A stretch of DNA of 42,937 bases from Vulcanibacillus modesticaldus (lineage in GTDB: Bacteria > Bacillota > Bacilli > Tepidibacillales > Tepidibacillaceae): positions 1 through 42,937 of the forward strand of contig NZ_MIJF01000009.1 of assembly GCF_001730235.1 (NCBI RefSeq). The letters are read 5' to 3'. Of this stretch, positions 6,393 to 15,894 are shown in pieces. The notes under the pieces were generated by a model. That model made no database searches. It was not told the DNA's origin and was given only the letters and a program-made list of their open reading frames with translations. Both the position numbers and the translations under genes were made by a program. The stretch's first letter is position 1; each line of letters opens with the position of its first letter.

Positions 6393-7697
6393 ATGGCAAC
6401 AATAAAGAATTGGGAGCCAGAAAATGAAGTTTTTTGGGAGACAGAAGGTAAAAAAATTGCAAGTCGAAACTTATGGATTTCGATTCCAGCATTAGTATTA
6501 GCCTTTTCTGTTTGGCAAATGTGGTCAATATTAGCGGTTAATTTAAATAATATTGGCTTTAATTTTACAACTGATCAATTATTTTTATTAGCAGCGCTTC
6601 CTGGTTTAAGTGGTGCAACATTGCGTATTTTTTATTCTTTCGTTATTCCGATATTTGGTGGACGTAACTGGACAGTTATCAGTACTGCAAGTTTAGTAAT
6701 TCCAGCAATTTGGTTAGGATTTGCTATTCAAGACCCTAATACGTCATTTACTACAATGGCGATTATCGCTATTCTTGCAGGTTTAGGAGGAGGAAATTTT
6801 GCCTCTTCAATGTCTAATATCGGTTTTTTCTATCCAAAGAGATTACAAGGAACAGCTTTAGGTTTAAATGGTGGCTTGGGTAACTTAGGGGTAAGTTTAG
6901 CTCAATTTACTATTCCAGTTATTATCTCTTTTGGAGTATTTGGTGCTATTGCTGGAGGTCCACAAACTTGGACAGATGGAACTACAACAAAACAAGTATA
7001 TCTTCAAAACGGTGCATTTATTTGGGTGATTCCGATCATCATTACAGTAATAGCAGCTTACTTCGGTATGAATAACTTGGCAACTGTGAAAGCATCGGTT
7101 AAAGATCAGTTAGTCATTTTTAAAAGAAAGCATATGTATTTGTTAACGATCTTATATATTATGTCTTTTGGATCTTTTATCGGATTTTCAGCAGCATTTC
7201 CTTTATTGATCAAAAATCAATTCCCTGATGTAAATGCTTTACAGTTTGCATTTTTAGGACCATTTATCGGAGCATTGATTCGTCCAGTTGGAGGTTGGGT
7301 CTCTGATAAACTTGGAGGTACAAGAGTAACTTTTTGGGATAACATCGTTTTAATTATCGCAAGTCTTGGAGTGCTTTATTTCATCAGTATTGATAATTTT
7401 GTAGGATATTTTGCAATGTTTATGTTACTATTCTTTGCTACAGGAATTGCCAATGGCTCAGTATTCCGAATGATTCCTTCAGTATTTAAAGACCCTACTG
7501 AATCATCTGCAATTGTAGGATTTAGTTCAGCCATTGCGGCTTACGGAGCATTCTTAGTTCCAAGAATCTTTGGTTGGTCAATTAAGACCACTGGTTCTGG
7601 AAACACTGCATTTTATATCTTGATCGTCTACTACCTGATTACTTTATTCATAACTTGGTTCTTCTACATGCGTAAGAATTCTGGTGTAAAAGCATAG
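6393..7697 (+). CDS. narK: NarK-type nitrate/nitrite transporter 1 (MFS)
   Basis: A 434-residue inner-membrane transporter with twelve predicted helices. It begins NWEPENEVFWETEGKKIASRNLW, the usual start of this transporter group. The nitrate signature GGGNFASSMSNIGFFYPK follows helix 4, and a second one (GIANGSVFRMIP) lies in the C-half. Arginines at R78 (ATLRIFYSF) and about R296 (ALIRPVGGW) correspond to the substrate-binding pair of the family. It is the first gene of a likely seven-gene unit narK-narK-narGHJI plus perhaps downstream genes, with ribosome binding site GAGGAGG. It probably imports nitrate and/or exchanges it for nitrite; which of the two cannot be decided from sequence. 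Confidence 0.93.
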   Translation: MATIKNWEPENEVFWETEGKKIASRNLWISIPALVLAFSVWQMWSILAVNLNNIGFNFTTDQLFLLAALPGLSGATLRIFYSFVIPIFGGRNWTVISTASLVIPAIWLGFAIQDPNTSFTTMAIIAILAGLGGGNFASSMSNIGFFYPKRLQGTALGLNGGLGNLGVSLAQFTIPVIISFGVFGAIAGGPQTWTDGTTTKQVYLQNGAFIWVIPIIITVIAAYFGMNNLATVKASVKDQLVIFKRKHMYLLTILYIMSFGSFIGFSAAFPLLIKNQFPDVNALQFAFLGPFIGALIRPVGGWVSDKLGGTRVTFWDNIVLIIASLGVLYFISIDNFVGYFAMFMLLFFATGIANGSVFRMIPSVFKDPTESSAIVGFSSAIAAYGAFLVPRIFGWSIKTTGSGNTAFYILIVYYLITLFITWFFYMRKNSGVKA

Positions 7698-7749
7698 TCC
7701 GATTAAAATAATTACTGATAGGAATAATTATTTGAAAGAGGTGACAGTA

Positions 7750-9264
7750 ATGCCAGTTCCTGAATTATTGGATCTTAAAAAAGAAAGGATAAAGATCCTT
7801 CACTTAACTTGGTTTGCTTTCTTCTTAACATTTTTTACTTGGTTTAATATGGCGCCTTTAGCCACAACGATTGTTAAGACAACTCCATGGTTAACTATGG
7901 ATCATCTTAAAGCATTAGCAATACTTAACGTTGCTCTTACTATTCCAGCAAGGATTATCATCGGGATGTTACTCGATAAATATGGGCCACGATTGGTATT
8001 TTCCGGATTGTTAGTTTCAATGGCGATTCCAACTTTTGCTTTTGCTTTTGGTAATACTTGGACTCAATTGCTTATTTCTCGTTTAGTACTTAGTACAATC
8101 GGTGCAGGATTTGTAATTGGAATCCGTATGGTTGCTGAATGGTTTCCGCCTAAGATGGTTGGTAGGGCAGAAGGGTTTTATGCAGGTTGGGGTAACTTTG
8201 GCTCCGCTGCTGCTGCAATCATTATTCCTTATATCGCTTTAGACTTTTTTGGTGGAGATAATGGCTGGAGGTATGCAATTGCCTTTACAGGGGTAATCAA
8301 TCTTATATATGGTGTTATTTACTTTTTCACTGTAAAGGATACACCAGAAGGAAAGACTTATCAAAAACCCAAAAAAGTTGGTGCAATGGAAGTTAGCAGT
8401 TGGTGGGATATGGTACAGCTTATCTTGTGGACTTTCCCACTATTTGGTGCTTTGGGTTTACTTACGTGGCGTTTGAAAAACTTAGGTTTTATCTCAATAG
8501 CTACGATGAACACAATCTATCTTATCTTGGTGTTGTTATTCATCTATCAAGTTTACAAGATATTGCAAGTTAATGTTCCGATATTGAAAAAGGGAGTTCC
8601 TGAAGATGATAAGTATAACTTTAGGAATGTTGGGGTTTTAAACGCAACATACTTTGCAAACTTTGGTGCTGAACTTGCTGTGGTTTCTATGCTTCCAACA
8701 TTCTTTCAACAAACTTATAATCTTAGTCCAACATTAGCAGGACTTCTTGCTTCATCCTTTGCATTTGTTAACTTGTTTGCAAGACCACTGGGTGGTTTGT
8801 TATCGGATAAATTAAAAAATCGCAGACTAGTAATGCTAATTTATATGTTTGGTATAGGCGTCGGTTTTGTATTGATGGGATTAATCAATTCTGGTTGGCC
8901 TGTGGTACTTGCTGTGATAATTACAATCTTGACTTCGATGTTTGTGCAAGGAGCTGAAGGAGCAACATTTGCTATTATCCCACTTATTAAGAAACGTATT
9001 ACTGGGCAAGTGGCAGGAATGGCCGGTGCCTATGGTAATGTCGGAGCAGTTGTCTATCTAACGATTTTTACAATGGTATCCGCGAAACAGTTCTTTTACA
9101 TTCTGGCTTTTGGAGCATTTATTAGCTTTGTCCTAGCGTTCCTCTTCTTAGAAGAACCTAAGGGATCCTTCGCAGATGAATACGAGCTTTCTTCAGTAGA
9201 CAAAGATGCTGAATCTAATAGTCCAAAAGTTCAATTTAATAAAGAACTTGTTAATGAACAATAA
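7750..9264 (+). CDS. NarK-type nitrate/nitrite transporter 2 (MFS)
   Basis: A 504-residue MFS protein of a different NarK subgroup from its neighbour. It keeps the nitrate/nitrite porter features: an arginine in helix 2 (IPARIIIGMLLDKYGPR), a second in the C-half (NLFARPLGGLLSDKL) and glycine-rich motifs (EGFYAGWGNFGSA, GAEGATFAIIP). An extra pair of helices separates the halves (about residues 220-275), and the C-terminal tail is long and polar. I chose the ATG at 7750 because AGAGGTGA lies 7 nt upstream; a TTG six codons earlier has no such site. In Paracoccus two NarK types are fused in one protein; here they are adjacent genes with 52 nt between them. Confidence 0.9.
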   Translation: MPVPELLDLKKERIKILHLTWFAFFLTFFTWFNMAPLATTIVKTTPWLTMDHLKALAILNVALTIPARIIIGMLLDKYGPRLVFSGLLVSMAIPTFAFAFGNTWTQLLISRLVLSTIGAGFVIGIRMVAEWFPPKMVGRAEGFYAGWGNFGSAAAAIIIPYIALDFFGGDNGWRYAIAFTGVINLIYGVIYFFTVKDTPEGKTYQKPKKVGAMEVSSWWDMVQLILWTFPLFGALGLLTWRLKNLGFISIATMNTIYLILVLLFIYQVYKILQVNVPILKKGVPEDDKYNFRNVGVLNATYFANFGAELAVVSMLPTFFQQTYNLSPTLAGLLASSFAFVNLFARPLGGLLSDKLKNRRLVMLIYMFGIGVGFVLMGLINSGWPVVLAVIITILTSMFVQGAEGATFAIIPLIKKRITGQVAGMAGAYGNVGAVVYLTIFTMVSAKQFFYILAFGAFISFVLAFLFLEEPKGSFADEYELSSVDKDAESNSPKVQFNKELVNEQ

Positions 9265-9314
9265 ATTAATTTAATCTACTTGATTCCTTTATCAATTGAG
9301 AAAGGAGAAGTCTA

Positions 9315-12300
9315 ATGAAGAAAAAGCTTTCACCGTTATTAAAAAAGTTACGCTTTTTCCAACCATCTGAAAAATATTCAGATGGTTGGAGTGAATTAAG
9401 TCCTAAAGATAGAGAATGGGAAAGTATCGTTCGTCAACGATGGCAGCATGATAAAGTGGTCAGAACGACACATGGGGTAAACTGTACTGGTTCTTGTAGT
9501 TGGAAAGTTTTTGTAAAGAACGGAATCATTACCTGGGAAAATCAAGCTACTGATTATCCAAGTACAGGACCTGATATGCCAGAATATGAACCAAGAGGTT
9601 GTCCACGGGGTGCTTCCTTTTCTTGGTATATCTATAGTCCTCTTCGTGTCAAATATCCATACATTAGAGGAATCTTATTAAAATTCTGGCGTGAAGCATT
9701 GAAAGAAACTAATGATCCAGTAGAAGCATGGAAAAGTATTATCGAGAATCCGGAAAAAGCACGTGCTTACAAAGAAGCACGTGGTAAAGGTGGGCTAGTC
9801 CGTGTTTCATGGGATGAAGTAAGACAAATCATTGCAGCGCAGATGATTTATACCATCAAAAAATATGGTCCAGACCGCATAGCAGGTTTTACACCTATTC
9901 CGGCAATGTCAATGGTGAGTTATGCCTCTGGTTCACGATTCTTATCCTTAGTAGGGGCACCAATGTTAAGTTTTTATGATTGGTATGCTGACTTACCTCC
10001 TGCATCACCACAAATATGGGGTGAGCAGACTGACGTACCAGAAAGTAGTGATTGGTACAATGCTGGATATTTGATGATGTGGGGTTCAAATGTTCCATTA
10101 ACACGTACTCCTGATGCTCACTTTATGACAGAAGTTCGTTATAAGGGAACTAAAGTTGTCTCCGTCAGCCCTGATTATGCTGAGTCGGTAAAATTTGCTG
10201 ACACATGGTTAGCTGTGAATCCAGGTTCAGACGGTGCACTTGCTCAAGCAATGACTCATGTTATCTTAAAAGAGTTTTACGTTGATAAGGAAACAGAATA
10301 CTTTTATGACTATGCTAAAAAATATACTGATTTACCATATTTAATCACTTTACAAAAACAAGGTGATAAATTCGTAGCTGACCGTTTTCTATTGGCAAGT
10401 GATTTGGGATTAAACTTAGATAATGCTGAATGGAAGACAGTGGTCTTTGATCAAAAATCAAGTAAGTTTGTAGTTCCAAATGGTAGTATCGGTCATAGAT
10501 GGGAAGGCAAGGGGAAATGGAATCTGAAAATGACCGACGAAAATGGTAATCCATACGACCCAAAAATCTCCTTACTAGGAGTAGAAGATGATGTTGTAAC
10601 GATTCAACTCCCATATTTTGACGATCAGAACCGTAGTTTATTAAATCGTTCTGTACCTGTTAAAAAAATACTACGGGACGGAAAAGAGATTTATGTAACT
10701 ACCGTATTTGATGTAATGTTAGCCAACTATGGAATTGATCGTGGCTTAGGCGGAGATTATCCAACCGATTATGATGATAAAAAACCATATACTCCAGCAT
10801 GGCAAGAAGAATTTACTGGTGTAAAACGAAGTCAAGTAATTCAAATTGCTCGTGAATTTGCTCAAAATGCAGTTGATACTAAGGGACGTTCCATGATTAT
10901 CATGGGAGCTGGAATTAACCATTGGTTCAATGCTGATACAATCTACCGCACTATTTTGAATTTAGTTCTACTTACTGGTTCACAAGGTGTAAATGGTGGC
11001 GGTTGGGCACACTATGTTGGTCAAGAAAAAGTACGTCCAGCGGAAGGATGGCAAACAGTTGCCTTTGCTCGAGATTGGTCGATGCCACCACGTTTACAAA
11101 ATGCAACTTCCTATTATTATTTCGGAACGGATCAGTGGCGTTACGAAGAATTACCAATGAATGAATTGACTTCAGCAACCGTTGATAAACCAAGATATCA
11201 GCATTCGGCAGATTATAATGCCTTGGCTGCACGTTTGGGATGGTTACCATCCTATCCACAATTTAATCGTAACTCCCTACAACTTTTAAAAGATGCTAAA
11301 AAAGCTGGAGCTTCAAATAATGAAGAAGCAATTAAATATATTGTTGATCAACTTAAGGAAAGACGAATGGAATTCGCTGTTGAAGACCCAGATAACCCAG
11401 TTAACTTCCCACGTACTTTATTTGTATGGAGAGCAAACTTAATCTCTAGTTCTGGAAAAGGACATGATTATTTCCTTAAGCATTTCTTAGGAACATCACA
11501 TGGGATACTTGGTTCTGATCAAACAGAGTTACGAACAAGTGAAGTTAAATGGCATGAAAAGGCGCCTGAAGGCAAATTGGATCTATTTGTAAATCTTGAA
11601 TTTAGAATGACTGGTAACGCTATTTTCTCGGATATTGTTTTACCTGCGGCTACTTGGTATGAAAAGCATGATATCAGTAGTACAGATATGCATCCATTCG
11701 TACATCCATTTAACCCAGCAATCGCACCACCTTGGGAAGCTAAGTCTGATTGGGATATCTTTAAAAGTTTAGCTAAAACTTTTTCTGAAATGGCTGAGAA
11801 ATACTTTACTGAACCAGAAAAAGATGTTGTAGCAATGCCGTTATTACACGATTCACCTGGAGAAATATCCCAACCTTTTGGTAAGGTAAAAGACTGGCGT
11901 AAAGGTGAAGTTGACCCGATTCCTGGAAAGACCATGCCTAATCTTGTAATTGTTGAGAGGGATTACAGGAAGATATATGAGAAGTTTATCTCATTAGGAC
12001 CTTTATTGAAAAAAAATCCTGTGGGAGCCCATGGAGTTGCGTGGTCGGCTGAAGAACAATACGAACAATTAAAGCAACTACTTGGAACTGTAAAATCAGG
12101 AATTGCCAAAGGTATGCCGAAACTTGATAGTGCATTAAATGCAATTGAAGCTATCCTTACCCTTTCTAGTGCAACAAATGGTAAGATGGCTATCAAGGCT
12201 TGGGAAGCTGAAGAGAAGAAAACTGGTTTACAATTAAAGGATTTGGCTCAAGACCGTGAAGCAGAGCACTTTAATTTTAAAGAGATTACTGCTCAACCAA

Positions 12301-12995
12301 GAGAAGTTATCGCGACACCTATCTTCAGTGGATCAAACAAAGGTCGACGTTATTCACCATTTACTACAAATATTGAACGTTTAGTTCCATTTAGAACATT
12401 GACTGGACGTCAACATTTCTACGTTGATCATGAAATTATGCTTGAGTTTGGTGAAGGTTTACCTGTATTTAAACCAGTATTACCTACTCATGCATTTGCT
12501 AAGAATGAGGAGCTACCTGATTCAGAAGGTAAGAAGATTACACTCCGTTATCTAACACCACATGGAAAGTGGAATTTCCACAGTATGTATGGTGATGGAT
12601 TATTGATGCTAACCCTTTTCCGTGGTGGTCCAAACGTCTGGATGAATAATGAAGACGCAGAGGAAATTGGAATAAAAGATAATGATTGGATTGAAGTTTA
12701 CAATCGTAACGGAGTTGTTGTAGCTAGAGCAGTGGTAAGTCATCGTATTCCTAAGGGAACAACTTTTATGTATCACGCTCAAGATAGAACAATCAATACA
12801 CCGGGTTCAACTATTACCCACTTACGTGGTGGTACCCATAATAGTCCGACAAGAATTCACTTAAAACCTACCCATGTTATCGGAGGCTATGCTCAGTTTA
12901 GTTATGGATTTAACTACTACGGACCTACTGGTAACCAACGGGACTTAAAGGTTATCATTCGAAAGCTTAAGGAGGTGTCCTGGCTTGAAGATTAA
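9315..12995 (+). CDS. narG: Respiratory nitrate reductase alpha subunit
   Basis: A 1226-residue molybdenum bis-MGD catalytic subunit, close to the usual family length (about 1220-1250). The N-terminal FS0 cluster ligands are H53, C57, C61 and C96 (HGVNCTGSC, then PRGCPRGASF). D222 in LSFYDWYADLPPASP is at the position of the Mo-ligand aspartate of E. coli NarG. No twin-arginine signal is present at the start, as expected for a cytoplasm-facing enzyme. It reduces nitrate to nitrite with electrons from NarI through NarH. It has ribosome binding site AAAGGAG, and its end overlaps the narH start by 11 bp, so the two are translationally coupled. Confidence 0.98.
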   Translation: MKKKLSPLLKKLRFFQPSEKYSDGWSELSPKDREWESIVRQRWQHDKVVRTTHGVNCTGSCSWKVFVKNGIITWENQATDYPSTGPDMPEYEPRGCPRGASFSWYIYSPLRVKYPYIRGILLKFWREALKETNDPVEAWKSIIENPEKARAYKEARGKGGLVRVSWDEVRQIIAAQMIYTIKKYGPDRIAGFTPIPAMSMVSYASGSRFLSLVGAPMLSFYDWYADLPPASPQIWGEQTDVPESSDWYNAGYLMMWGSNVPLTRTPDAHFMTEVRYKGTKVVSVSPDYAESVKFADTWLAVNPGSDGALAQAMTHVILKEFYVDKETEYFYDYAKKYTDLPYLITLQKQGDKFVADRFLLASDLGLNLDNAEWKTVVFDQKSSKFVVPNGSIGHRWEGKGKWNLKMTDENGNPYDPKISLLGVEDDVVTIQLPYFDDQNRSLLNRSVPVKKILRDGKEIYVTTVFDVMLANYGIDRGLGGDYPTDYDDKKPYTPAWQEEFTGVKRSQVIQIAREFAQNAVDTKGRSMIIMGAGINHWFNADTIYRTILNLVLLTGSQGVNGGGWAHYVGQEKVRPAEGWQTVAFARDWSMPPRLQNATSYYYFGTDQWRYEELPMNELTSATVDKPRYQHSADYNALAARLGWLPSYPQFNRNSLQLLKDAKKAGASNNEEAIKYIVDQLKERRMEFAVEDPDNPVNFPRTLFVWRANLISSSGKGHDYFLKHFLGTSHGILGSDQTELRTSEVKWHEKAPEGKLDLFVNLEFRMTGNAIFSDIVLPAATWYEKHDISSTDMHPFVHPFNPAIAPPWEAKSDWDIFKSLAKTFSEMAEKYFTEPEKDVVAMPLLHDSPGEISQPFGKVKDWRKGEVDPIPGKTMPNLVIVERDYRKIYEKFISLGPLLKKNPVGAHGVAWSAEEQYEQLKQLLGTVKSGIAKGMPKLDSALNAIEAILTLSSATNGKMAIKAWEAEEKKTGLQLKDLAQDREAEHFNFKEITAQPREVIATPIFSGSNKGRRYSPFTTNIERLVPFRTLTGRQHFYVDHEIMLEFGEGLPVFKPVLPTHAFAKNEELPDSEGKKITLRYLTPHGKWNFHSMYGDGLLMLTLFRGGPNVWMNNEDAEEIGIKDNDWIEVYNRNGVVVARAVVSHRIPKGTTFMYHAQDRTINTPGSTITHLRGGTHNSPTRIHLKPTHVIGGYAQFSYGFNYYGPTGNQRDLKVIIRKLKEVSWLED

Positions 12996-14511
12996 AGCGC
13001 AAATCGCTATGGTGATGAACCTTGACAAATGTATCGGCTGTCACACATGTAGTGTGACCTGTAAAAATACCTGGACGAATCGCTCAGGCGCTGAGTATAT
13101 GTGGTACAACAATGTTGAAACGAAGCCAGGGATTGGTTACCCGATGGAATGGGAAAATCAAGACCACTATAAAGGTGGTTGGATTCTGAAAAATGGCAAA
13201 CTAGAACTTAAAGCCGGAAATAGATTAAGTAAGTTGGCTAATATTTTCTATAACCCCAATCTACCTACGATCGATGATTACTATGAGCCATGGACTTATG
13301 ACTACGAAACTCTAACTAAGAGTCCTCGCAAGAAAAATCAGCCAGTCGCTAGACCAAAATCATTGATAACTGGCGAAACGATGGAATTAAAATGGGGACC
13401 TAACTGGGAAGATGATTTAGCAGGTGCCCATGAAACAGGTAAACGTGATTATAACTTCAAGGGGATCGAAGAAGAAATCCGTTTAGAATTTGAACAGGCA
13501 TTTATGATGCATCTTCCACGTATTTGTGAGCATTGTCTTAACCCATCATGCGTAGCTTCGTGCCCATCAGGTGCGATATATAAGCGTGATGAGGATGGTA
13601 TTGTTTTAGTTGATCAAGAAGAATGTCGTAGTTGGCGTTTTTGTATGAGCGGTTGTCCATATAAAAAAGTTTATTTTAACTGGAAAACACAAAAAGCTGA
13701 AAAATGTACACTATGTTTTCCAAGGATTGAAGTTGGCTTGCCAACAGTGTGTTCAGAGACTTGTACAGGGCGTATCAGATATATTGGTGTCCTATTATAT
13801 GATGCAGATCGAGTTAAGGAAGTGGCTTCCACTCCAAATGAAAAAGACTTATATAAAGAACAATTAAGTCTATTTCTAGATCCATTTGATCCTGAAGTGA
13901 TTGAACAGGCAAAACGTGATGGGATCACTGAAGATTGGTTAGAAGCAGCACGTAAATCACCAATATACAAATTGGCGATAAAGTATCAGTTAGCACTACC
14001 GCTACATCCAGAGTATAGAACTTTACCAATGATTTGGTACGTTCCACCTTTAAGTCCGATTATGAATCTTTTTGAAGGGCAAGGTAGCGTTTCAGATCCT
14101 AGCGATATCTTCCCAGCAATTGATGAAATGCGGATTCCAATTCAATATTTAGCTAATCTATTAACTGCTGGTGATGGGGATGTTGTTAAGGCGGTATTAA
14201 AACGTATGGCGGTGATGCGTCAAGTTATGCGTGCCAAAAATATTGGTAAGGAATTTGATCAAAGTATGATAAAAGAACTTGGTTTAACTGAAGAAATCAT
14301 TGAAGAAATGTATCGTCTATTGGCGATTGCAAAATATGATGATCGTTTTGTAATTCCAACTGCCCATAAAGAAGAATATATGAATCTATACGTTGAGCAG
14401 GGTAGTACAGGATATGGAGATATAGGTCAGTCATGTGATACTTGTATGAATGATAGTCATTTTGATAGTTCAAGTTTCTTCCTACAAATAGGTGAAAAAA
14501 ATGGAAAATAG
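12985..14511 (+). CDS. narH: Respiratory nitrate reductase beta subunit (Fe-S)
   Basis: A 508-residue iron-sulfur subunit that carries electrons from NarI hemes to NarG. Four cysteine clusters are visible: C16/C19/C22/C26 (CIGCHTCSVTC), CEHCLNPSCVASCPSG, CRSWRFCMSGCPYKK (with the Trp expected at the [3Fe-4S] site) and CTLCFPRIEVGLPTVCSETC. The start is a TTG at 12985 inside the end of narG, preceded by AAGGAGGTG; the next ATG would remove part of the conserved IAMVMNLDKC segment. The 3' end overlaps narJ. The length matches other Bacillales NarH proteins (about 490-520). Confidence 0.97.
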   Translation: MKIKAQIAMVMNLDKCIGCHTCSVTCKNTWTNRSGAEYMWYNNVETKPGIGYPMEWENQDHYKGGWILKNGKLELKAGNRLSKLANIFYNPNLPTIDDYYEPWTYDYETLTKSPRKKNQPVARPKSLITGETMELKWGPNWEDDLAGAHETGKRDYNFKGIEEEIRLEFEQAFMMHLPRICEHCLNPSCVASCPSGAIYKRDEDGIVLVDQEECRSWRFCMSGCPYKKVYFNWKTQKAEKCTLCFPRIEVGLPTVCSETCTGRIRYIGVLLYDADRVKEVASTPNEKDLYKEQLSLFLDPFDPEVIEQAKRDGITEDWLEAARKSPIYKLAIKYQLALPLHPEYRTLPMIWYVPPLSPIMNLFEGQGSVSDPSDIFPAIDEMRIPIQYLANLLTAGDGDVVKAVLKRMAVMRQVMRAKNIGKEFDQSMIKELGLTEEIIEEMYRLLAIAKYDDRFVIPTAHKEEYMNLYVEQGSTGYGDIGQSCDTCMNDSHFDSSSFFLQIGEKNGK

Positions 14512-15013
14512 AGAGATTTTACGCCTAATATCACTTTTGTTACAATATCCTGAACCTGAATGGGTAGCAGCTCTTTTAGAAGACGATCTTTTAGAAATAG
14601 CTGACAACGATATCCATGCCAAAATAAAAAAATTTCTTGAGTACCTAAGGCAACATTCCATTGATGAAATACAAGAAAAATACGTCCAAACATTTGACTT
14701 TAATGAAAAGACAAATTTATACCTTACTTATGCAATAAAGAAAGATGAGAAGGAGCGTGGAGAACTTCTCATCTCTTTAAAAAAAATCTATGAAGACCAT
14801 GGGTTAGAAATGGATCCTGAAGAATTACCAGATTATTTACCACTAATTCTAGAATTTATCTCCATCGCTGATGAAGTGACTACTGAAAAGTTGATTGAAC
14901 AATTTAGTGAGCCAATCAATCAGTTGCAACTAGAGTTATCAAAAACCAAAAGTCCATACGCAGAATTGCTAAGTGCTTGTCAATTGACAATTAGTAAGGT
15001 TGTCCACCGGTAA
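14501..15013 (+). CDS. narJ: Nitrate reductase assembly chaperone
   Basis: A 170-residue all-helical cytoplasmic protein of the TorD/NarJ group, needed to insert cofactors into NarGH before membrane attachment. The opening RLISLLLQYPEPEW and the core YVQTFDFNEKTNLYLTY match NarJ proteins. I placed the start at the ATG at 14501 because AGGTG lies 6 nt upstream; a GTG three codons earlier would sit on that site. The gene overlaps the end of narH by 11 bp and is followed by narI after 15 nt. Confidence 0.93.
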   Translation: MENREILRLISLLLQYPEPEWVAALLEDDLLEIADNDIHAKIKKFLEYLRQHSIDEIQEKYVQTFDFNEKTNLYLTYAIKKDEKERGELLISLKKIYEDHGLEMDPEELPDYLPLILEFISIADEVTTEKLIEQFSEPINQLQLELSKTKSPYAELLSACQLTISKVVHR

Positions 15014-15028
15014 AGGAGGGATGTATTT

Positions 15029-15724
15029 GTGAACTATTGGAATCAATTTTTGTGGGTGATTTTTCCTTACCTAATGCTAGCTACTTTCGTTGTTGGACAC
15101 ATTTATCGTTATAATACAGATCAAATAGGTTGGACGGCGAAATCAAGTGAGTTTTTGGAAAAGAATAACCTAAAATGGGGAAGCATTTTATTTCATATAG
15201 GTATTCTCATGGTGTTTGGAGGACATGTTGTGGGACTACTTGTTCCCAAATCGGTGGTGGAGGGACTTGGAATTTCTGAAGAGATGTATCATGCTAGTGC
15301 TATCTACGGTGGTGGACTAGCGGGTATCATTACCTTGATTGGGATAATAATTCTGCTATTTCGCCGGATTAGTGATTCCCGAGTTATCGCAACAAGCAGC
15401 TTTAATGATACATTGATCGCTGTCCTTTTACTAGTCGAGATCGGAATGGGTGTATATAATACCTTAGGTTTTAACTTATTTGTTGGTGGTTTTGACTATC
15501 GTGAAACAATAGCACCGTGGATAAGAGGACTTTTTATCTTAAAGCCTAATCCACTTCTGATGAAAGATGTTCCACTATTCTTTAAGTTACACACGATCTT
15601 TGCATTTGCGATTTTTGGCCTTTGGCCATTTACCCGCCTTGTGCACGTGTGGAGTTTACCCCTTGAATATATTAGGAGAAGTTACATCGTTTATCGTAGT
15701 AGAAGAACAAAGAAAGCCTATTAA
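15029..15724 (+). CDS. narI: Respiratory nitrate reductase gamma subunit (cytochrome b)
   Basis: A 231-residue membrane protein with five predicted helices that oxidises menaquinol and passes electrons through two b hemes to NarH. Histidines suited to heme ligation occur in HIYRYN (helix 1), FHIGILMVFGGHVVG (helix 2) and HTIFAFAIFGLWPFTRLVHVW (last helix). The start is GTG at 15029 with AAAGGAGGG 8 nt upstream. A terminator follows at 15767-15807, closing the narK-narGHJI operon. Confidence 0.96.
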   Translation: MNYWNQFLWVIFPYLMLATFVVGHIYRYNTDQIGWTAKSSEFLEKNNLKWGSILFHIGILMVFGGHVVGLLVPKSVVEGLGISEEMYHASAIYGGGLAGIITLIGIIILLFRRISDSRVIATSSFNDTLIAVLLLVEIGMGVYNTLGFNLFVGGFDYRETIAPWIRGLFILKPNPLLMKDVPLFFKLHTIFAFAIFGLWPFTRLVHVWSLPLEYIRRSYIVYRSRRTKKAY

Positions 15725-15766
15725 AAATCAATTCCATTCCCTTTATTTAAATAAAATATGGTTAAG

Positions 15767-15810
15767 CGATTAGGCATAAGAAAGAAAATTTTCTTATGCC
15801 TAATTCGTTT
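15767..15810 (+). terminator. Terminator of the nar operon
   Basis: CGATTAGGCATAAGA pairs with TCTTATGCCTAATTCG over a short AT-rich loop and is followed by TTT. The 14-15 bp stem is strong. Confidence 0.8.
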
Positions 15811-15894
15811 CTCTACTATAAAATTTAGGTAAGATTAGGTAAAATAATAATTGGGTACAACCTTTTTATACTTCATTAATTTTTATGAGAAAGT

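Noticed and set aside
11519-11935. 138-codon minus-strand frame inside narG
   Set aside because: It is a shadow of the conserved narG frame, with no ribosome binding site and no family resemblance. The other antisense frames in narG, narH and the response regulators were dropped for the same reason.
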